DNA of 28,915 bases, taken from positions 21,168 through 50,082 of the IMG/VR virus record IMGVR_UViG_3300030102_000637; one strand, 5' to 3'. The stretch's first letter is position 1; each line of letters starts with the position of its first letter. Origin of the DNA: a virus. The notes under the pieces are model-generated. The model was not told the DNA's origin, ran no database searches, and saw only the letters and a program-made list of their open reading frames with translations. A program made the position numbers and the translations under genes. Below, piece by piece: positions 6,465 to 14,141 of this stretch.

Positions 6465-6927
6465 ACAATATCAAGGTAAAAGAAAAAGTTTTGATAGAAG
6501 TATGTATGAAGCTTCCGATAAAGCAGCAAAGGAAGCAGCACTTAGATTTATTAAACCTATGAACTACCCACAAATTACAACTGAAGAAACAAAAGACTTT
6601 GATATAGTTTGTAGTATAGATAATAAACCACATCATTTATTTGAAGTAGAGGTTAAGTACAGTTGGAAAGGAGATTGGAACGAGAGTTGGGAGGAGATAC
6701 GTATACCTCATAGAAAAAATAGATTAGTTAAAAAATGGCAAGAGCTTTATCCAGATTCTCTATTTTCATTTCTAGTATTTAGAAATGATTGTAAGAAAGC
6801 TTGGTACATACAAGCAGAAATATTATTACATTGTGATGTTAAAGAAATATCCAATAGATACGTAAGAGAGGGCGAGAGTTTTTTTCATATACCAGTACAG
6901 GAGGCAACTCTCGTAGACATACCATGA
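6451..6927 (+). CDS. Probable PD-(D/E)XK (restriction-fold) nuclease
   Basis: A 158-residue protein with a likely restriction-endonuclease-fold core. D51 in KDFDIV is followed by the strand FEVEVK (residues 64-69), giving the D...E-x-K arrangement of this superfamily (E67, K69). Helical flanks and a later strand (FSFLVFRN) fit the fold. It is 14 nt inside the end of the primase-helicase gene and overlaps the polymerase gene by 4 nt, so it is co-expressed with the core fork enzymes. A role in recombination, junction or branch processing, or host DNA degradation is inference. Starts at 6451 and 6457 are both possible. Confidence 0.6.
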   Translation: MKMTKQYQGKRKSFDRSMYEASDKAAKEAALRFIKPMNYPQITTEETKDFDIVCSIDNKPHHLFEVEVKYSWKGDWNESWEEIRIPHRKNRLVKKWQELYPDSLFSFLVFRNDCKKAWYIQAEILLHCDVKEISNRYVREGESFFHIPVQEATLVDIP

Positions 6928-8558
6928 CTACAGCCGTAGTAGATATAGAAACAGATAGCTTAGATGCTAGTCGTATACATTGTATAGTTGCACAACACTA
7001 TCATACAGGAGAGATGCGTGAGTGGATAGGAGATCAATGTAAAGAGTTTGGAGAGTGGTCAAAAAAGATAGACACATTTATAATGCACAATGGTCTTAGT
7101 TTTGATGCACCTGTATTAAATAGATTAACAGGATCTAAAATATCTTCATCACAGGTACGTGATACTTTACTAGAGTCTCAACTATTTAATCCTATTAGAG
7201 AAGGTGGTCACAGTTTAAAAGCATGGGGTAATAAATTAAATAGTCATAAGATTGATTATGATAATTTTGATGAATTTACTCTTGAGATGTTAGACTATTG
7301 TAAACAAGACGTATCACTAACTAGAAAAGTAGCACAAGAATTAGAGAAAGAAAGTGTAGAGTTTTCTAAGAAGTCTTACGAGTTAGAAAGAAATATACGA
7401 GTTATTATTGATCAACAAGAACGTAATGGGTTTGCATTTAATATAAGAGAAGGACAATTACTCTTAGCTAAATTAGAAGATGAGCAACATGAACTAGAGA
7501 AACAATCATTGGAGATGTTTGAACCTACTATTGTTGAACTAAAAACTAAGACAAAAGAGATACCATTTAACATTGCTTCTCGTAAACAAATAGCAGATCG
7601 TTTAATAGATCGTGGATGGAGTCCCTCTGTTTACACAGAGAAAGGTAATGTTGTGGTTAATGAAGCTGTATTATCTAAAATTAAAATGCCAGAAGCTGAA
7701 ATGTTTAGTAGATATTTTTTACTACAAAAAAGAACTGGTCTTTTGAAGTCTTGGATAAAAGAATGTAGTAATGATTTACGTGTTCATGGTAGTGTTCTTA
7801 CTCTTAAAACTATCACTGGCCGTATGGCTCACCACAGTCCTAACATGGCACAAGTGCCAGCAGTCTACAGTCCTTATGGAAAAGAATGTAGAGCACTATG
7901 GGGTGTGTCTGACAGCAACACACATAAACTTGTAGGCACTGACGCTAGTGGTCTTGAACTTAGATGTCTTGCACACTACATGAATGATACTAATTTTACA
8001 GAAGAAGTATTAACTGGTGATGTGCATACTGCTAATCAAAAAGCAGCAGGACTAAAAACTAGAGATCAAGCTAAGACTTTTATCTATGCTTTTCTTTATG
8101 GTGCAGGTCCAGCTAAAATAGGTAAAGTTGTTGGCGGCTCTGCTTCTACAGGACAGAGATTAATATCTAAGTTCTTATCTAACATGCCAGCTTTGAAAAG
8201 ACTTAGATCAAATGTATCAGAGGCTGCTCAAGCTGGTACTATTAAAGGTCTTGATGGTAGAAGACTACAGATTAGATCAGAACATGCAGCATTAAACACT
8301 TTACTTCAAGGTGCAGGTGCTATAGTTTGTAAGCAATGGCTTGTGCAGATAAATGAAAAGGTTAGAAGATCTGGTATTGATGCTAAGTTGGTAGCATCTG
8401 TTCATGATGAATACCAATTTGAAGTAGCCAAGCCAGACGTACAAAGGTTTTGTAAACTAACAAAGGAGGCAATGTATCAAACACAAAAGATATTTAACTT
8501 TAAATGTGATTTAGATTCTGATTATAAAGTTGGAAATAATTGGGCAGAAACACATTAA
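6924..8558 (+). CDS. Family A DNA polymerase with 3'-5' proofreading exonuclease (T7-like)
   Basis: A 544-residue replicative polymerase. The 3'-5' exonuclease domain shows Exo I VVDIETDSLD (D7, E9), Exo II HNGLSFD (D61) and Exo III YCKQD (Y125, D129). The polymerase domain has motif A TDASGLELR (D340), motif B RDQAKTFIYAFLYG (R380, K384) and motif C VHDE (493-496). There is no 5'-3' exonuclease domain. It is shorter than T7 gp5 (704 residues), mainly between the exonuclease and motif A, where the thioredoxin-binding loop of T7 would need to be sought. Tyr388 occupies the position of E. coli Phe762/T7 Tyr526, a state associated with virulent phages. The ATG overlaps the upstream nuclease stop (ATGA). 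Confidence 0.96.
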   Translation: MTTAVVDIETDSLDASRIHCIVAQHYHTGEMREWIGDQCKEFGEWSKKIDTFIMHNGLSFDAPVLNRLTGSKISSSQVRDTLLESQLFNPIREGGHSLKAWGNKLNSHKIDYDNFDEFTLEMLDYCKQDVSLTRKVAQELEKESVEFSKKSYELERNIRVIIDQQERNGFAFNIREGQLLLAKLEDEQHELEKQSLEMFEPTIVELKTKTKEIPFNIASRKQIADRLIDRGWSPSVYTEKGNVVVNEAVLSKIKMPEAEMFSRYFLLQKRTGLLKSWIKECSNDLRVHGSVLTLKTITGRMAHHSPNMAQVPAVYSPYGKECRALWGVSDSNTHKLVGTDASGLELRCLAHYMNDTNFTEEVLTGDVHTANQKAAGLKTRDQAKTFIYAFLYGAGPAKIGKVVGGSASTGQRLISKFLSNMPALKRLRSNVSEAAQAGTIKGLDGRRLQIRSEHAALNTLLQGAGAIVCKQWLVQINEKVRRSGIDAKLVASVHDEYQFEVAKPDVQRFCKLTKEAMYQTQKIFNFKCDLDSDYKVGNNWAETH

Positions 8559-8563
8559 AGTAC

Positions 8564-8592
8564 TTGACAACAAAATAATACTATGTTATTAT
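8564..8592 (+). promoter_or_regulatory. Strong sigma70-type promoter for ssb
   Basis: TTGACA (8564-8569), a 17-nt spacer and TATTAT (8587-8592), in the 100-nt gap between the polymerase stop and the likely SSB start. Predicted start of transcription is about 8599. Confidence 0.8.
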
Positions 8593-8615
8593 GTAAAAGT
8601 TACTAGACAATCAAG

Positions 8616-8631
8616 GCTGGAATAGTCCAGC
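8616..8631 (+). other. Hairpin in the ssb leader
   Basis: GCTGGA and TCCAGC form a perfect 6-bp stem with a 4-nt loop (ATAG). It lies between the predicted transcription start (~8599) and the SSB start, with no T-tract, so it is not a terminator. It could stabilise the mRNA or bind a protein, for example SSB itself in autoregulation. Confidence 0.5.
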
Positions 8632-8658
8632 GCAACTTAAATGGAGAAAATAAAGATC

Positions 8659-9117
8659 ATGAATGATCCAATTTACATTACAGGAAAATGTCACTACGCA
8701 TCAATCATTGAACCTAATAAAAAGTTTGATCCAGTATGGTCAATACAAATTGAGGTTGATGATAATAATCGTTCTGTTATTGAAGGAGCTAATCTTAAAA
8801 TAACAAACAAAGGCGATGATCGTGGTGATTATGTAACCATTAAACGAAAGGTAATGAGAAAAGATGGGAGTGAACGTAAAGCTCCTATTGTTAAAGACTC
8901 ACAGAATAATCTGTGGGATGATAAGTTGATTGCCAATGGCAGTCTTGTTAATGTAAAAGCAGTTCCTTATGAATGGAATTATGCTGGTAAGTCTGGTGTA
9001 TCTGCTGACCTTGCTGCTGTTCAGGTTGTTGATTTTATTGAATATGCAGATAGCAAGGAAGACTTTGCCCCTGTTGACGGTGGATATGTACAAGAGTCAG
9101 CCTCAGTTCCCTTCTAA
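8659..9117 (+). CDS. Single-stranded DNA-binding protein (T7 gp2.5-like)
   Basis: A 152-residue SSB of the phage gp2.5-like OB-fold type. The opening IYITGKCHYASII and PNKKFDPVWSIQIEVDD match the family pattern, as does a basic stretch (TIKRKVMRKDGSERK). The acidic tail ends in a terminal phenylalanine (SVPF), the type of C-terminus that contacts polymerase and helicase. The ATG at 8659 is preferred because GGAG lies 12 nt upstream; the in-frame ATG at 8641 has no ribosome site and would add six residues. It has its own strong promoter and terminator, so it can be expressed at high, independent levels, fitting a protein needed in stoichiometric amounts. Confidence 0.85.
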   Translation: MNDPIYITGKCHYASIIEPNKKFDPVWSIQIEVDDNNRSVIEGANLKITNKGDDRGDYVTIKRKVMRKDGSERKAPIVKDSQNNLWDDKLIANGSLVNVKAVPYEWNYAGKSGVSADLAAVQVVDFIEYADSKEDFAPVDGGYVQESASVPF

Positions 9118-9127
9118 CTAAGGAGTG

Positions 9128-9168
9128 GGGGGAGTGATGTTTCCTCTCTGCATTGCTCCCCCTGTTTT
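9128..9168 (+). terminator. GC-rich rho-independent terminator after ssb
   Basis: The arms 9128-9139 and 9151-9162 form a 12-bp stem with two G-T pairs, including a five-G/five-C base that stands out in this AT-rich genome. TGTTTT follows (9163-9168). The next gene starts only 4 nt later. Confidence 0.8.
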
Positions 9169-9171
9169 ACC

Positions 9172-10041
9172 ATGAAAACTATTGATACTCTTGTAGAAGA
9201 TATATATAATTTATTTAATCTTGATCCTATAGATATGGATGAAGAAGAAGTAGATAAACACATAGATACTTTTGGTGAAATGCTAAAGGTACATATAAAA
9301 GATTTTCTATATGAAGTTCCTAAAGATAGAACAGGTTTAAGACTTTCTGCAATAGGTAAACCAGATAGAAAGATTTGGTTAGATGTTAATAGTCCTCTTG
9401 AAGAAGAACAACTTAAACCATCTACTAGAATAAAGTTTTTATATGGTTATATTCTAGAAGAACTTTTACTTTTATTTTCTACTATTGCAGGACATGATGT
9501 TAAAGATCAACAAAAAGAAGTTCATGTTGATGGTGTAGCTGGACATCAAGACTCTGTTATTGATGGTGTTCTTGTTGACTGTAAGTCAGCTAGTGGTTTT
9601 GGATTTGAAAAGTTTAGAAAAAATAATCTAGTGGAAGACGATCCATTTGGATATGTCGCTCAAATATCTGCTTACGCTCAAGCAAATGGTATAGATACTG
9701 CTGCATTTCTTGCAATAAATAAATCTACTGGAGAGATATGTTTATCTAAACTACATCAGATGGATATGATTAATGCAGAAGCAAGGGTCAAACATCTTAA
9801 AAATATTGTTAGTAAAGATAGCTTGCCTGATAAATGTTACTCTGATATACCTGATGGCAAGTCTGGTAATCGTAGCTTGGCTGTTGGTTGTGTCTATTGT
9901 AGTTATAAGCAAACATGTTGGGCAGATTCTAACCAAGGTAAAGGACTACGTGTATTTAAGTATGCAAAGGGTAATAAATTTTTAACACAGGTTGTGAGAG
10001 AACCAGATGTAGAAGAAGTGCATGCATTGGAAGTATCATAA
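9172..10041 (+). CDS. RecB/Cas4-like PD-(D/E)XK exonuclease
   Basis: A 289-residue nuclease. The PD-(D/E)XK core shows GHQD (D127) and VLVDCK (D136, K138), followed by the QxxxY motif QISAY (Q164, Y168) typical of the RecB/lambda exonuclease/Cas4 group. Four cysteines, C222 and then C240, C243 and C249, near the C-terminus may bind an iron-sulfur cluster. The N-terminal LSAIGKPDRKIWL resembles the region where Cas4-like enzymes carry the first cluster cysteine, but here it is absent. It likely resects DNA ends for recombination or degrades host DNA. The ATG directly follows the SSB terminator and has no visible ribosome site, so expression may depend on read-through. Confidence 0.8.
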   Translation: MKTIDTLVEDIYNLFNLDPIDMDEEEVDKHIDTFGEMLKVHIKDFLYEVPKDRTGLRLSAIGKPDRKIWLDVNSPLEEEQLKPSTRIKFLYGYILEELLLLFSTIAGHDVKDQQKEVHVDGVAGHQDSVIDGVLVDCKSASGFGFEKFRKNNLVEDDPFGYVAQISAYAQANGIDTAAFLAINKSTGEICLSKLHQMDMINAEARVKHLKNIVSKDSLPDKCYSDIPDGKSGNRSLAVGCVYCSYKQTCWADSNQGKGLRVFKYAKGNKFLTQVVREPDVEEVHALEVS

Positions 10042-10417
10042 AAAACCAGAACCACATGTTCATTTTGGTTTTGTCTATCAAATAACTAATAAGAAAACTA
10101 ATAAGTCTTATATAGGCTGTAAACAATATTACGTAACTCGTAATAAAAAAAAGGTAGAATCTAACTGGAGAATTTATACAGGCTCTAGTAAATATCTTAA
10201 TGAAGATATAAAAAAATTAGGTAAACGTGCATTTAAGTTTGAGATTATTTGTGAGTGTAAAAATAAAAGAAGTTTAAAATATTATGAGTGTTATTATCAA
10301 ATAATAAATCATGTATTAACTTCAAAATTAGAGGGAACAAATGAACCAGCCTTCTACAATAATTATGTAGGAGGTAAATTTTATAGGCCAGTACAAGAAC
10401 CACCAAATGGAAAATGA
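10022..10417 (+). CDS. GIY-YIG endonuclease (homing-type)
   Basis: A 131-residue protein with an N-terminal GIY-YIG-type nuclease module. FVYQITNK (residues 17-24) and SYIGCKQ (29-35) supply the two halves of the signature, with FVY in place of GIY. YTGSSKYL and a helix with YYECYYQIIN, whose Glu fits the metal-binding position, complete the module. No clear separate DNA-recognition domain follows, so it may be a compact freestanding homing or recombination nuclease. It overlaps the exonuclease gene by 20 nt and the next gene by 11 nt, so it is integrated in the operon without disturbing either gene. Confidence 0.75.
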   Translation: MHWKYHKKPEPHVHFGFVYQITNKKTNKSYIGCKQYYVTRNKKKVESNWRIYTGSSKYLNEDIKKLGKRAFKFEIICECKNKRSLKYYECYYQIINHVLTSKLEGTNEPAFYNNYVGGKFYRPVQEPPNGK

Positions 10418-10730
10418 TTTAGAAGAAAACGAATCACTGTATGATTTAACAGGAAAGAATCCTGATAGAAGTTTAAACTTAGCGATTATTCTAAGAGCAC
10501 TACTTGACTTATCTAAACCTAAAGTAGATAATGAAACTGTAGAAACATCTTTGCTAAGAGATCAAGCTAATGCTTGGGTCTTTGCCTCTGTTGGTGTAAC
10601 ATGTGAGAACTTTGTTTATACCTGTGAACTAGCAGGTGTTGATCCTAAGACAGTGAGAACTTTTGCAATTAAAGCTGTGACTGTAAAAGATAATTCAAGT
10701 ATAAGAAAAAAGTTAAACTCTTTTTTATAG
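10407..10730 (+). CDS. Hypothetical protein of the replication block
   Basis: A 107-residue acidic-then-basic protein. The central region (RDQANAWVFASVGVTCEN to CELAGVDPKTVRTFAIKAV) is a helical pattern recurring in small phage proteins near replication genes. It could be a small DNA- or protein-binding helical bundle, but I cannot place it in a named family. It overlaps the GIY-YIG gene by 11 nt. Confidence 0.6.
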   Translation: MENDLEENESLYDLTGKNPDRSLNLAIILRALLDLSKPKVDNETVETSLLRDQANAWVFASVGVTCENFVYTCELAGVDPKTVRTFAIKAVTVKDNSSIRKKLNSFL

Positions 10731-10740
10731 AAAGAATTAA

Positions 10741-11037
10741 ATGAATATTAAAAATGAATCAAGAGATCAGTATATAGTTAGAAAATTAAGAGAGGAAAAA
10801 GAATTGAAAGAATCATCACTAGAAAAACAAGTAGGTGGAAATCATTACAAAGAATGTGAGATACAACCAATAGAGTACATAGAAAAAAATAATTTAAGTT
10901 TTTGTGAAGGTAATATTGTAAAGTATGTAACGAGACATCGCACAAAAGGAGAGGGTAGAAAAGATATAGAAAAAGTAATACACTATGCTGAAATGATTTT
11001 AGATTTATATTACAAAGAAAAGAAAGTATTATGGTAA
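10741..11037 (+). CDS. DUF3310 protein (T7 gp1.7-like nucleotide kinase relative)
   Basis: A 98-residue protein with the DUF3310 signature: VGGNHYKECEIQPIEYI (from residue 31), then EGNIVKYVTRHRTKGEG and DIEKVIHYAEMILDL. Relatives are common in tailed phages, and the family is linked to T7 gp1.7, a nucleoside mono/diphosphate kinase. Its place just before the DNA-modification and ribonucleotide reductase genes fits a role in nucleotide supply. The kinase activity here is inference from that link. Confidence 0.85.
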   Translation: MNIKNESRDQYIVRKLREEKELKESSLEKQVGGNHYKECEIQPIEYIEKNNLSFCEGNIVKYVTRHRTKGEGRKDIEKVIHYAEMILDLYYKEKKVLW

Positions 11038-11648
11038 GTGCTATGAGTAAAAAAGATTATATGCTCAAAGTTATTAACAAAAAAGATTGTGAAGATTTAT
11101 TACATAAATATCACTACCTAACTAACATATCTCGTGGATTTAAGTCTGGTTCAAACTATGGTTTATTATATAAAAAAGAAATCGTTGGTGTATGTATATT
11201 TACTGGACTACCAGTTCCAGAACTAGCCAAAGGAATGTTTGGTTTAGATAGGACTAAACAAAACGGCTTGTACGAGTTGTCAAGGTTGGTCTTACATCCA
11301 GATCATCAAGCAAAAGAACACAATTTAGCCTCTTGGTTTGTGTCCAGAGCAATTAAATCACTTAGAAAAAATAATAAAGTAAAAGCTGTGCTTAGTTACG
11401 CAGATAATGATTATCACGATGGGGTTGTTTACAAAGCTTTGGGGTTTGGTTATTATGGACTAACAGACCAAAAGTCAGATTTCTGGATTAAAAAAGATGA
11501 TGGCACATATGTAAAACATTCTCGTGGTTCAGTTAAGAATTTGGAAGGAGAGTGGAGAAAAAGATCACAAAAGCATAGATTTTTAAAAGTATTTGATAAT
11601 AACTTAACTGTCAAATGGAACACACAAAGAGTAGGGGCAAATGATTAA
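11031..11648 (+). CDS. Mom-like GNAT-fold protein, putative DNA base modification enzyme
   Basis: A 205-residue protein with a GNAT acyltransferase-like core. HKYHYLTN opens the domain; IVGVCIFTGLPVPEL, YELSRLVLHPDHQ (residue 81 onward) and NLASWFVSRAIKSL follow, then AVLSYADNDYHDGVVYKAL. This order and wording match phage proteins of the Mu Mom family. Mom converts adenine in DNA to N6-carbamoylmethyl-adenine, protecting phage DNA from restriction. If active, this phage may carry modified adenines. The gene overlaps DUF3310 upstream and nrdA downstream by 7-8 nt, within the nucleotide metabolism block. Start at 11031 or 11043 is uncertain. Another GNAT substrate is possible. Confidence 0.7.
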   Translation: MVSAMSKKDYMLKVINKKDCEDLLHKYHYLTNISRGFKSGSNYGLLYKKEIVGVCIFTGLPVPELAKGMFGLDRTKQNGLYELSRLVLHPDHQAKEHNLASWFVSRAIKSLRKNNKVKAVLSYADNDYHDGVVYKALGFGYYGLTDQKSDFWIKKDDGTYVKHSRGSVKNLEGEWRKRSQKHRFLKVFDNNLTVKWNTQRVGAND

Positions 11649-13431
11649 AGATGATATTACAATCTCTCCTGAGAGAGATAATCTTTTTGATGAGTTAGGG
11701 ATCACTCGTCTTAAAGAAGCTTACATGATGGATCATGAAATTTCACCACAAGAAAGGTTTGCACATGTATCTAGCTGTTTTGGTTCTAATAAAGAACATG
11801 CTCAAAGATTATATGAGTACGCTTCAAAACATTGGCTCTCGTATTCAACACCAATTTTATCGTATGGACGATCTAAACGTGGGCTTCCTATTTCTTGTTA
11901 TCTTAATTATATTGACGATAGTTCTGAAGGATTAGTGGAGAATTTAAGTGAAACAAACTGGCTTTCAATGTTGGGTGGTGGTGTTGGTGTTGGCTTTGGT
12001 ATTCGTTCATCTGATGATAAGTCTACAGGGGTTATGCCTCACCTCAAAATGTATGATGCATCAAGCTTGGCATACAGACAAGGGAGAACTCGTAGAGGTA
12101 GCTATGCCGCATATCTAGACATATCACATCCAGACATACTTATGTTTCTTGAGATGCGTAAACCAACAGGAGATCAAAACTTTCGTTGTCTTAATATGCA
12201 TCATGGTATTAACATATCAGATAAGTTTATGAGTGTTCTTGAACACTGTATGGTTAATCCACTTGCTGATGATAGTTGGGATCTAGTTGATCCACATAGT
12301 AACGAAGTAAGAGATATTGTTTCTGCTAAAGAACTTTGGCAACGTATATTAGAAATGCGTATGCAAACAGGAGAACCTTACATACATTTTATTGATAAGT
12401 CTAACAATGAAATGCCATCATGGTTAAAACAAAAAGGTTTTAAAATAAACCAATCTAATTTATGTTCTGAAATTATTCTACCTACATCAGAAGAAAGAAC
12501 TGCTGTATGTTGTTTATCTTCTGTAAACTTAGAGTACTTTGATGAGTGGTCTAAAGACAAAGATTTTCTATCAGATACATTAGAAATGTTAGATAATGTT
12601 TTACAAAGTTTTATTGACAACGCTCCTGATACTATTCATCGTGCTCGTTATAGTGCGAAGCGAGAGAGATCAGTTGGAGTTGGAGCACTTGGATTTCATG
12701 CATACTTACAAAGTAAAAACATACCCTTTGATTGTGCGTTAGCTAAATCTCATAACATTAGAATGTTTAAACATATTAGAGAAGGTTTAGACTATGCTAA
12801 TAGAAGTTTAGCTTTATTACGAGGTGAAGCTCCTGATGCTGTAGGAACAGGACTAAGATGTAGTCATGTAATGGCTATTGCACCTAATGCATCTAGCTCT
12901 ATTATCATGGGTAATACTTCTCCATCAATAGAACCTTGGAGAGCTAATGCCTATAGACAAGATACTCTTAGTGGATCTTTCTTAAATAAAAACAAATTCT
13001 TAGATAAAATTATTAAGACTAAATGTGAAGAAGATAGTAAGCTAAACTATGAACGTATCTGGTCTAGTATCATAGCTAACGATGGTTCTGTACAACATCT
13101 AAGATCTTTTACCTCTGAAGAGAAAGAAGTATTTAAGACTGCTATGGAGATAGATCAACGATGGGTTATAGAACATGCAGCAGATAGACAACAATACATT
13201 GACCAATCACAATCTCTTAATGTATTCTTTAGACCTGATGCTGAGATTAAATACCTACATGCTATACACTACATGGCATGGAAGAAAGGACTAAAGACTA
13301 TGTACTATTGTCGTTCAGAAAAGATTGGTAAGGCTGACAAAGTTAGCCGTAAGATTGAGCGACAGATTATTAATGAGTTAGACATGGAAGCACTAGCATC
13401 TGGAGATGAGTGTCTTGCCTGTGAAGGATAA
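11641..13431 (+). CDS. nrdA: Class I ribonucleotide reductase, alpha (large) subunit
   Basis: A 596-residue NrdA that reduces ribonucleotides to deoxyribonucleotides with NrdB (14701). Visible catalytic residues are the redox cysteines C86 (ISCYLN) and C290 (AVCC) and the core N273/C275/E277 in NLCSE. The C-terminal radical-transfer tyrosines lie in MYYCRSEK, and a mobile CxxC tail (DECLACEG) is regenerated by thioredoxin or glutaredoxin. It starts almost directly at the catalytic domain: the N-terminal ATP-cone of E. coli NrdA (761 residues) is missing, so dATP feedback inhibition is probably lost. It overlaps the Mom-like gene by 8 nt. Confidence 0.97.
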   Translation: MIKDDITISPERDNLFDELGITRLKEAYMMDHEISPQERFAHVSSCFGSNKEHAQRLYEYASKHWLSYSTPILSYGRSKRGLPISCYLNYIDDSSEGLVENLSETNWLSMLGGGVGVGFGIRSSDDKSTGVMPHLKMYDASSLAYRQGRTRRGSYAAYLDISHPDILMFLEMRKPTGDQNFRCLNMHHGINISDKFMSVLEHCMVNPLADDSWDLVDPHSNEVRDIVSAKELWQRILEMRMQTGEPYIHFIDKSNNEMPSWLKQKGFKINQSNLCSEIILPTSEERTAVCCLSSVNLEYFDEWSKDKDFLSDTLEMLDNVLQSFIDNAPDTIHRARYSAKRERSVGVGALGFHAYLQSKNIPFDCALAKSHNIRMFKHIREGLDYANRSLALLRGEAPDAVGTGLRCSHVMAIAPNASSSIIMGNTSPSIEPWRANAYRQDTLSGSFLNKNKFLDKIIKTKCEEDSKLNYERIWSSIIANDGSVQHLRSFTSEEKEVFKTAMEIDQRWVIEHAADRQQYIDQSQSLNVFFRPDAEIKYLHAIHYMAWKKGLKTMYYCRSEKIGKADKVSRKIERQIINELDMEALASGDECLACEG

Positions 13432-13441
13432 GGAGATTACT

Positions 13442-13999
13442 ATGGAACTTACTGCTGAAATAGTTAGAGAGTTATTAGATTATAATCCTGATACTGGAGA
13501 TCTTTTTTGGAAAGAAAGACCTCTAAAATATTTTAAAAAGGAAGTTTACGCACGTAAATGGAACAATCAATGGGCTGGTAAAGAAGCATTTACTTATAAA
13601 ACTAAAGACTATAGCTCAAAACATGGAAGAATTGCATGTAGAGAAGGTTCAATTTTTGGAAAAAGATACTTAGCACATCGTATAATTTGGCTATATTATT
13701 ATGGTTGTTGGCCTAAACATCAAATAGATCATATCAATCATGATCCAACTGATAATAGAATTATTAATCTTAGAGATGTTACTCATACTGAAAATAATAG
13801 AAACAAAACACTTCAAAAAAATAATAAAGTTGGACACAACGGAATCTATTATGATAATGAAAGAAAACAATATAGAGCACATATTTATAATGGTAAATAT
13901 TCTAAACATATAGGACGTTATGATACTTTAGAAGAGGCGATAAAAGCTAGAGAACTAGCAAATATAAATTATAATTTTCACCCTAATCATGGTAGATAG
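13442..13999 (+). CDS. HNH homing endonuclease with AP2 DNA-binding domain
   Basis: A 185-residue freestanding homing endonuclease. The HNH module is at residues about 78-121, with LAHRIIWLYYYG, then HQIDHINHDPTDN and INLRDVTHTENNRN supplying the metal-binding His and Asn. It is followed by an AP2-type DNA-binding module (132-175; GIYYDNERKQYRA and YDTLEEAIKARE). The ATG at 13442 has AAGGAGA 6 nt upstream. An in-frame GTG at 13406 lies inside nrdA and is less likely. It sits between nrdA and nrdB, a common location for phage homing endonucleases, and leaves both genes intact. It probably arrived by its own homing activity. Confidence 0.9.
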   Translation: MELTAEIVRELLDYNPDTGDLFWKERPLKYFKKEVYARKWNNQWAGKEAFTYKTKDYSSKHGRIACREGSIFGKRYLAHRIIWLYYYGCWPKHQIDHINHDPTDNRIINLRDVTHTENNRNKTLQKNNKVGHNGIYYDNERKQYRAHIYNGKYSKHIGRYDTLEEAIKARELANINYNFHPNHGR

Positions 14000-14141
14000 T
14001 TTAGAATTTAAAAATGTATGTTACATATGTAAACTAGGTTGGGTAACAGGAGATCAGTATGAGTTTACATGGGATAGGAAAGGATTAAAACTTTGCTATG
14101 AATGTTATTATATGTTAGAAAGGAAAAGTAAAAATGAGTAA
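13989..14141 (+). CDS. Tiny zinc-ribbon-like protein
   Basis: A 50-residue ORF with two CxxC pairs, CYIC (11-14) and CYEC (36-39), spaced like a small zinc ribbon. It overlaps the HNH gene end by 11 nt and the next start by 8 nt. It may bind zinc and act as an adaptor. Small zinc-finger proteins near homing endonucleases are sometimes part of the mobile unit, but that is inference. Confidence 0.55.
   Translation: MVDSLEFKNVCYICKLGWVTGDQYEFTWDRKGLKLCYECYYMLERKSKNE

Noticed and set aside
6337-6636. Minus-strand open frame of 99 codons across the primase-helicase/nuclease junction
   Set aside because: It is antisense to two strong genes, has low-complexity Phe/Ser/Cys composition and no ribosome site.
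8641-8658. Upstream ATG start for SSB
   Set aside because: No ribosome site precedes it, while GGAG precedes the ATG at 8659. The difference is only six residues, so this is a preference rather than certainty.
9751-9985. Alternative plus- and minus-strand frames inside the exonuclease gene
   Set aside because: They are shadows of the RecB-like nuclease; the nuclease frame holds all conserved motifs.
13406-13441. Upstream GTG start for the HNH-AP2 gene
   Set aside because: It lies within the nrdA 3' end and lacks a ribosome site; AAGGAGA before the ATG at 13442 is much better.
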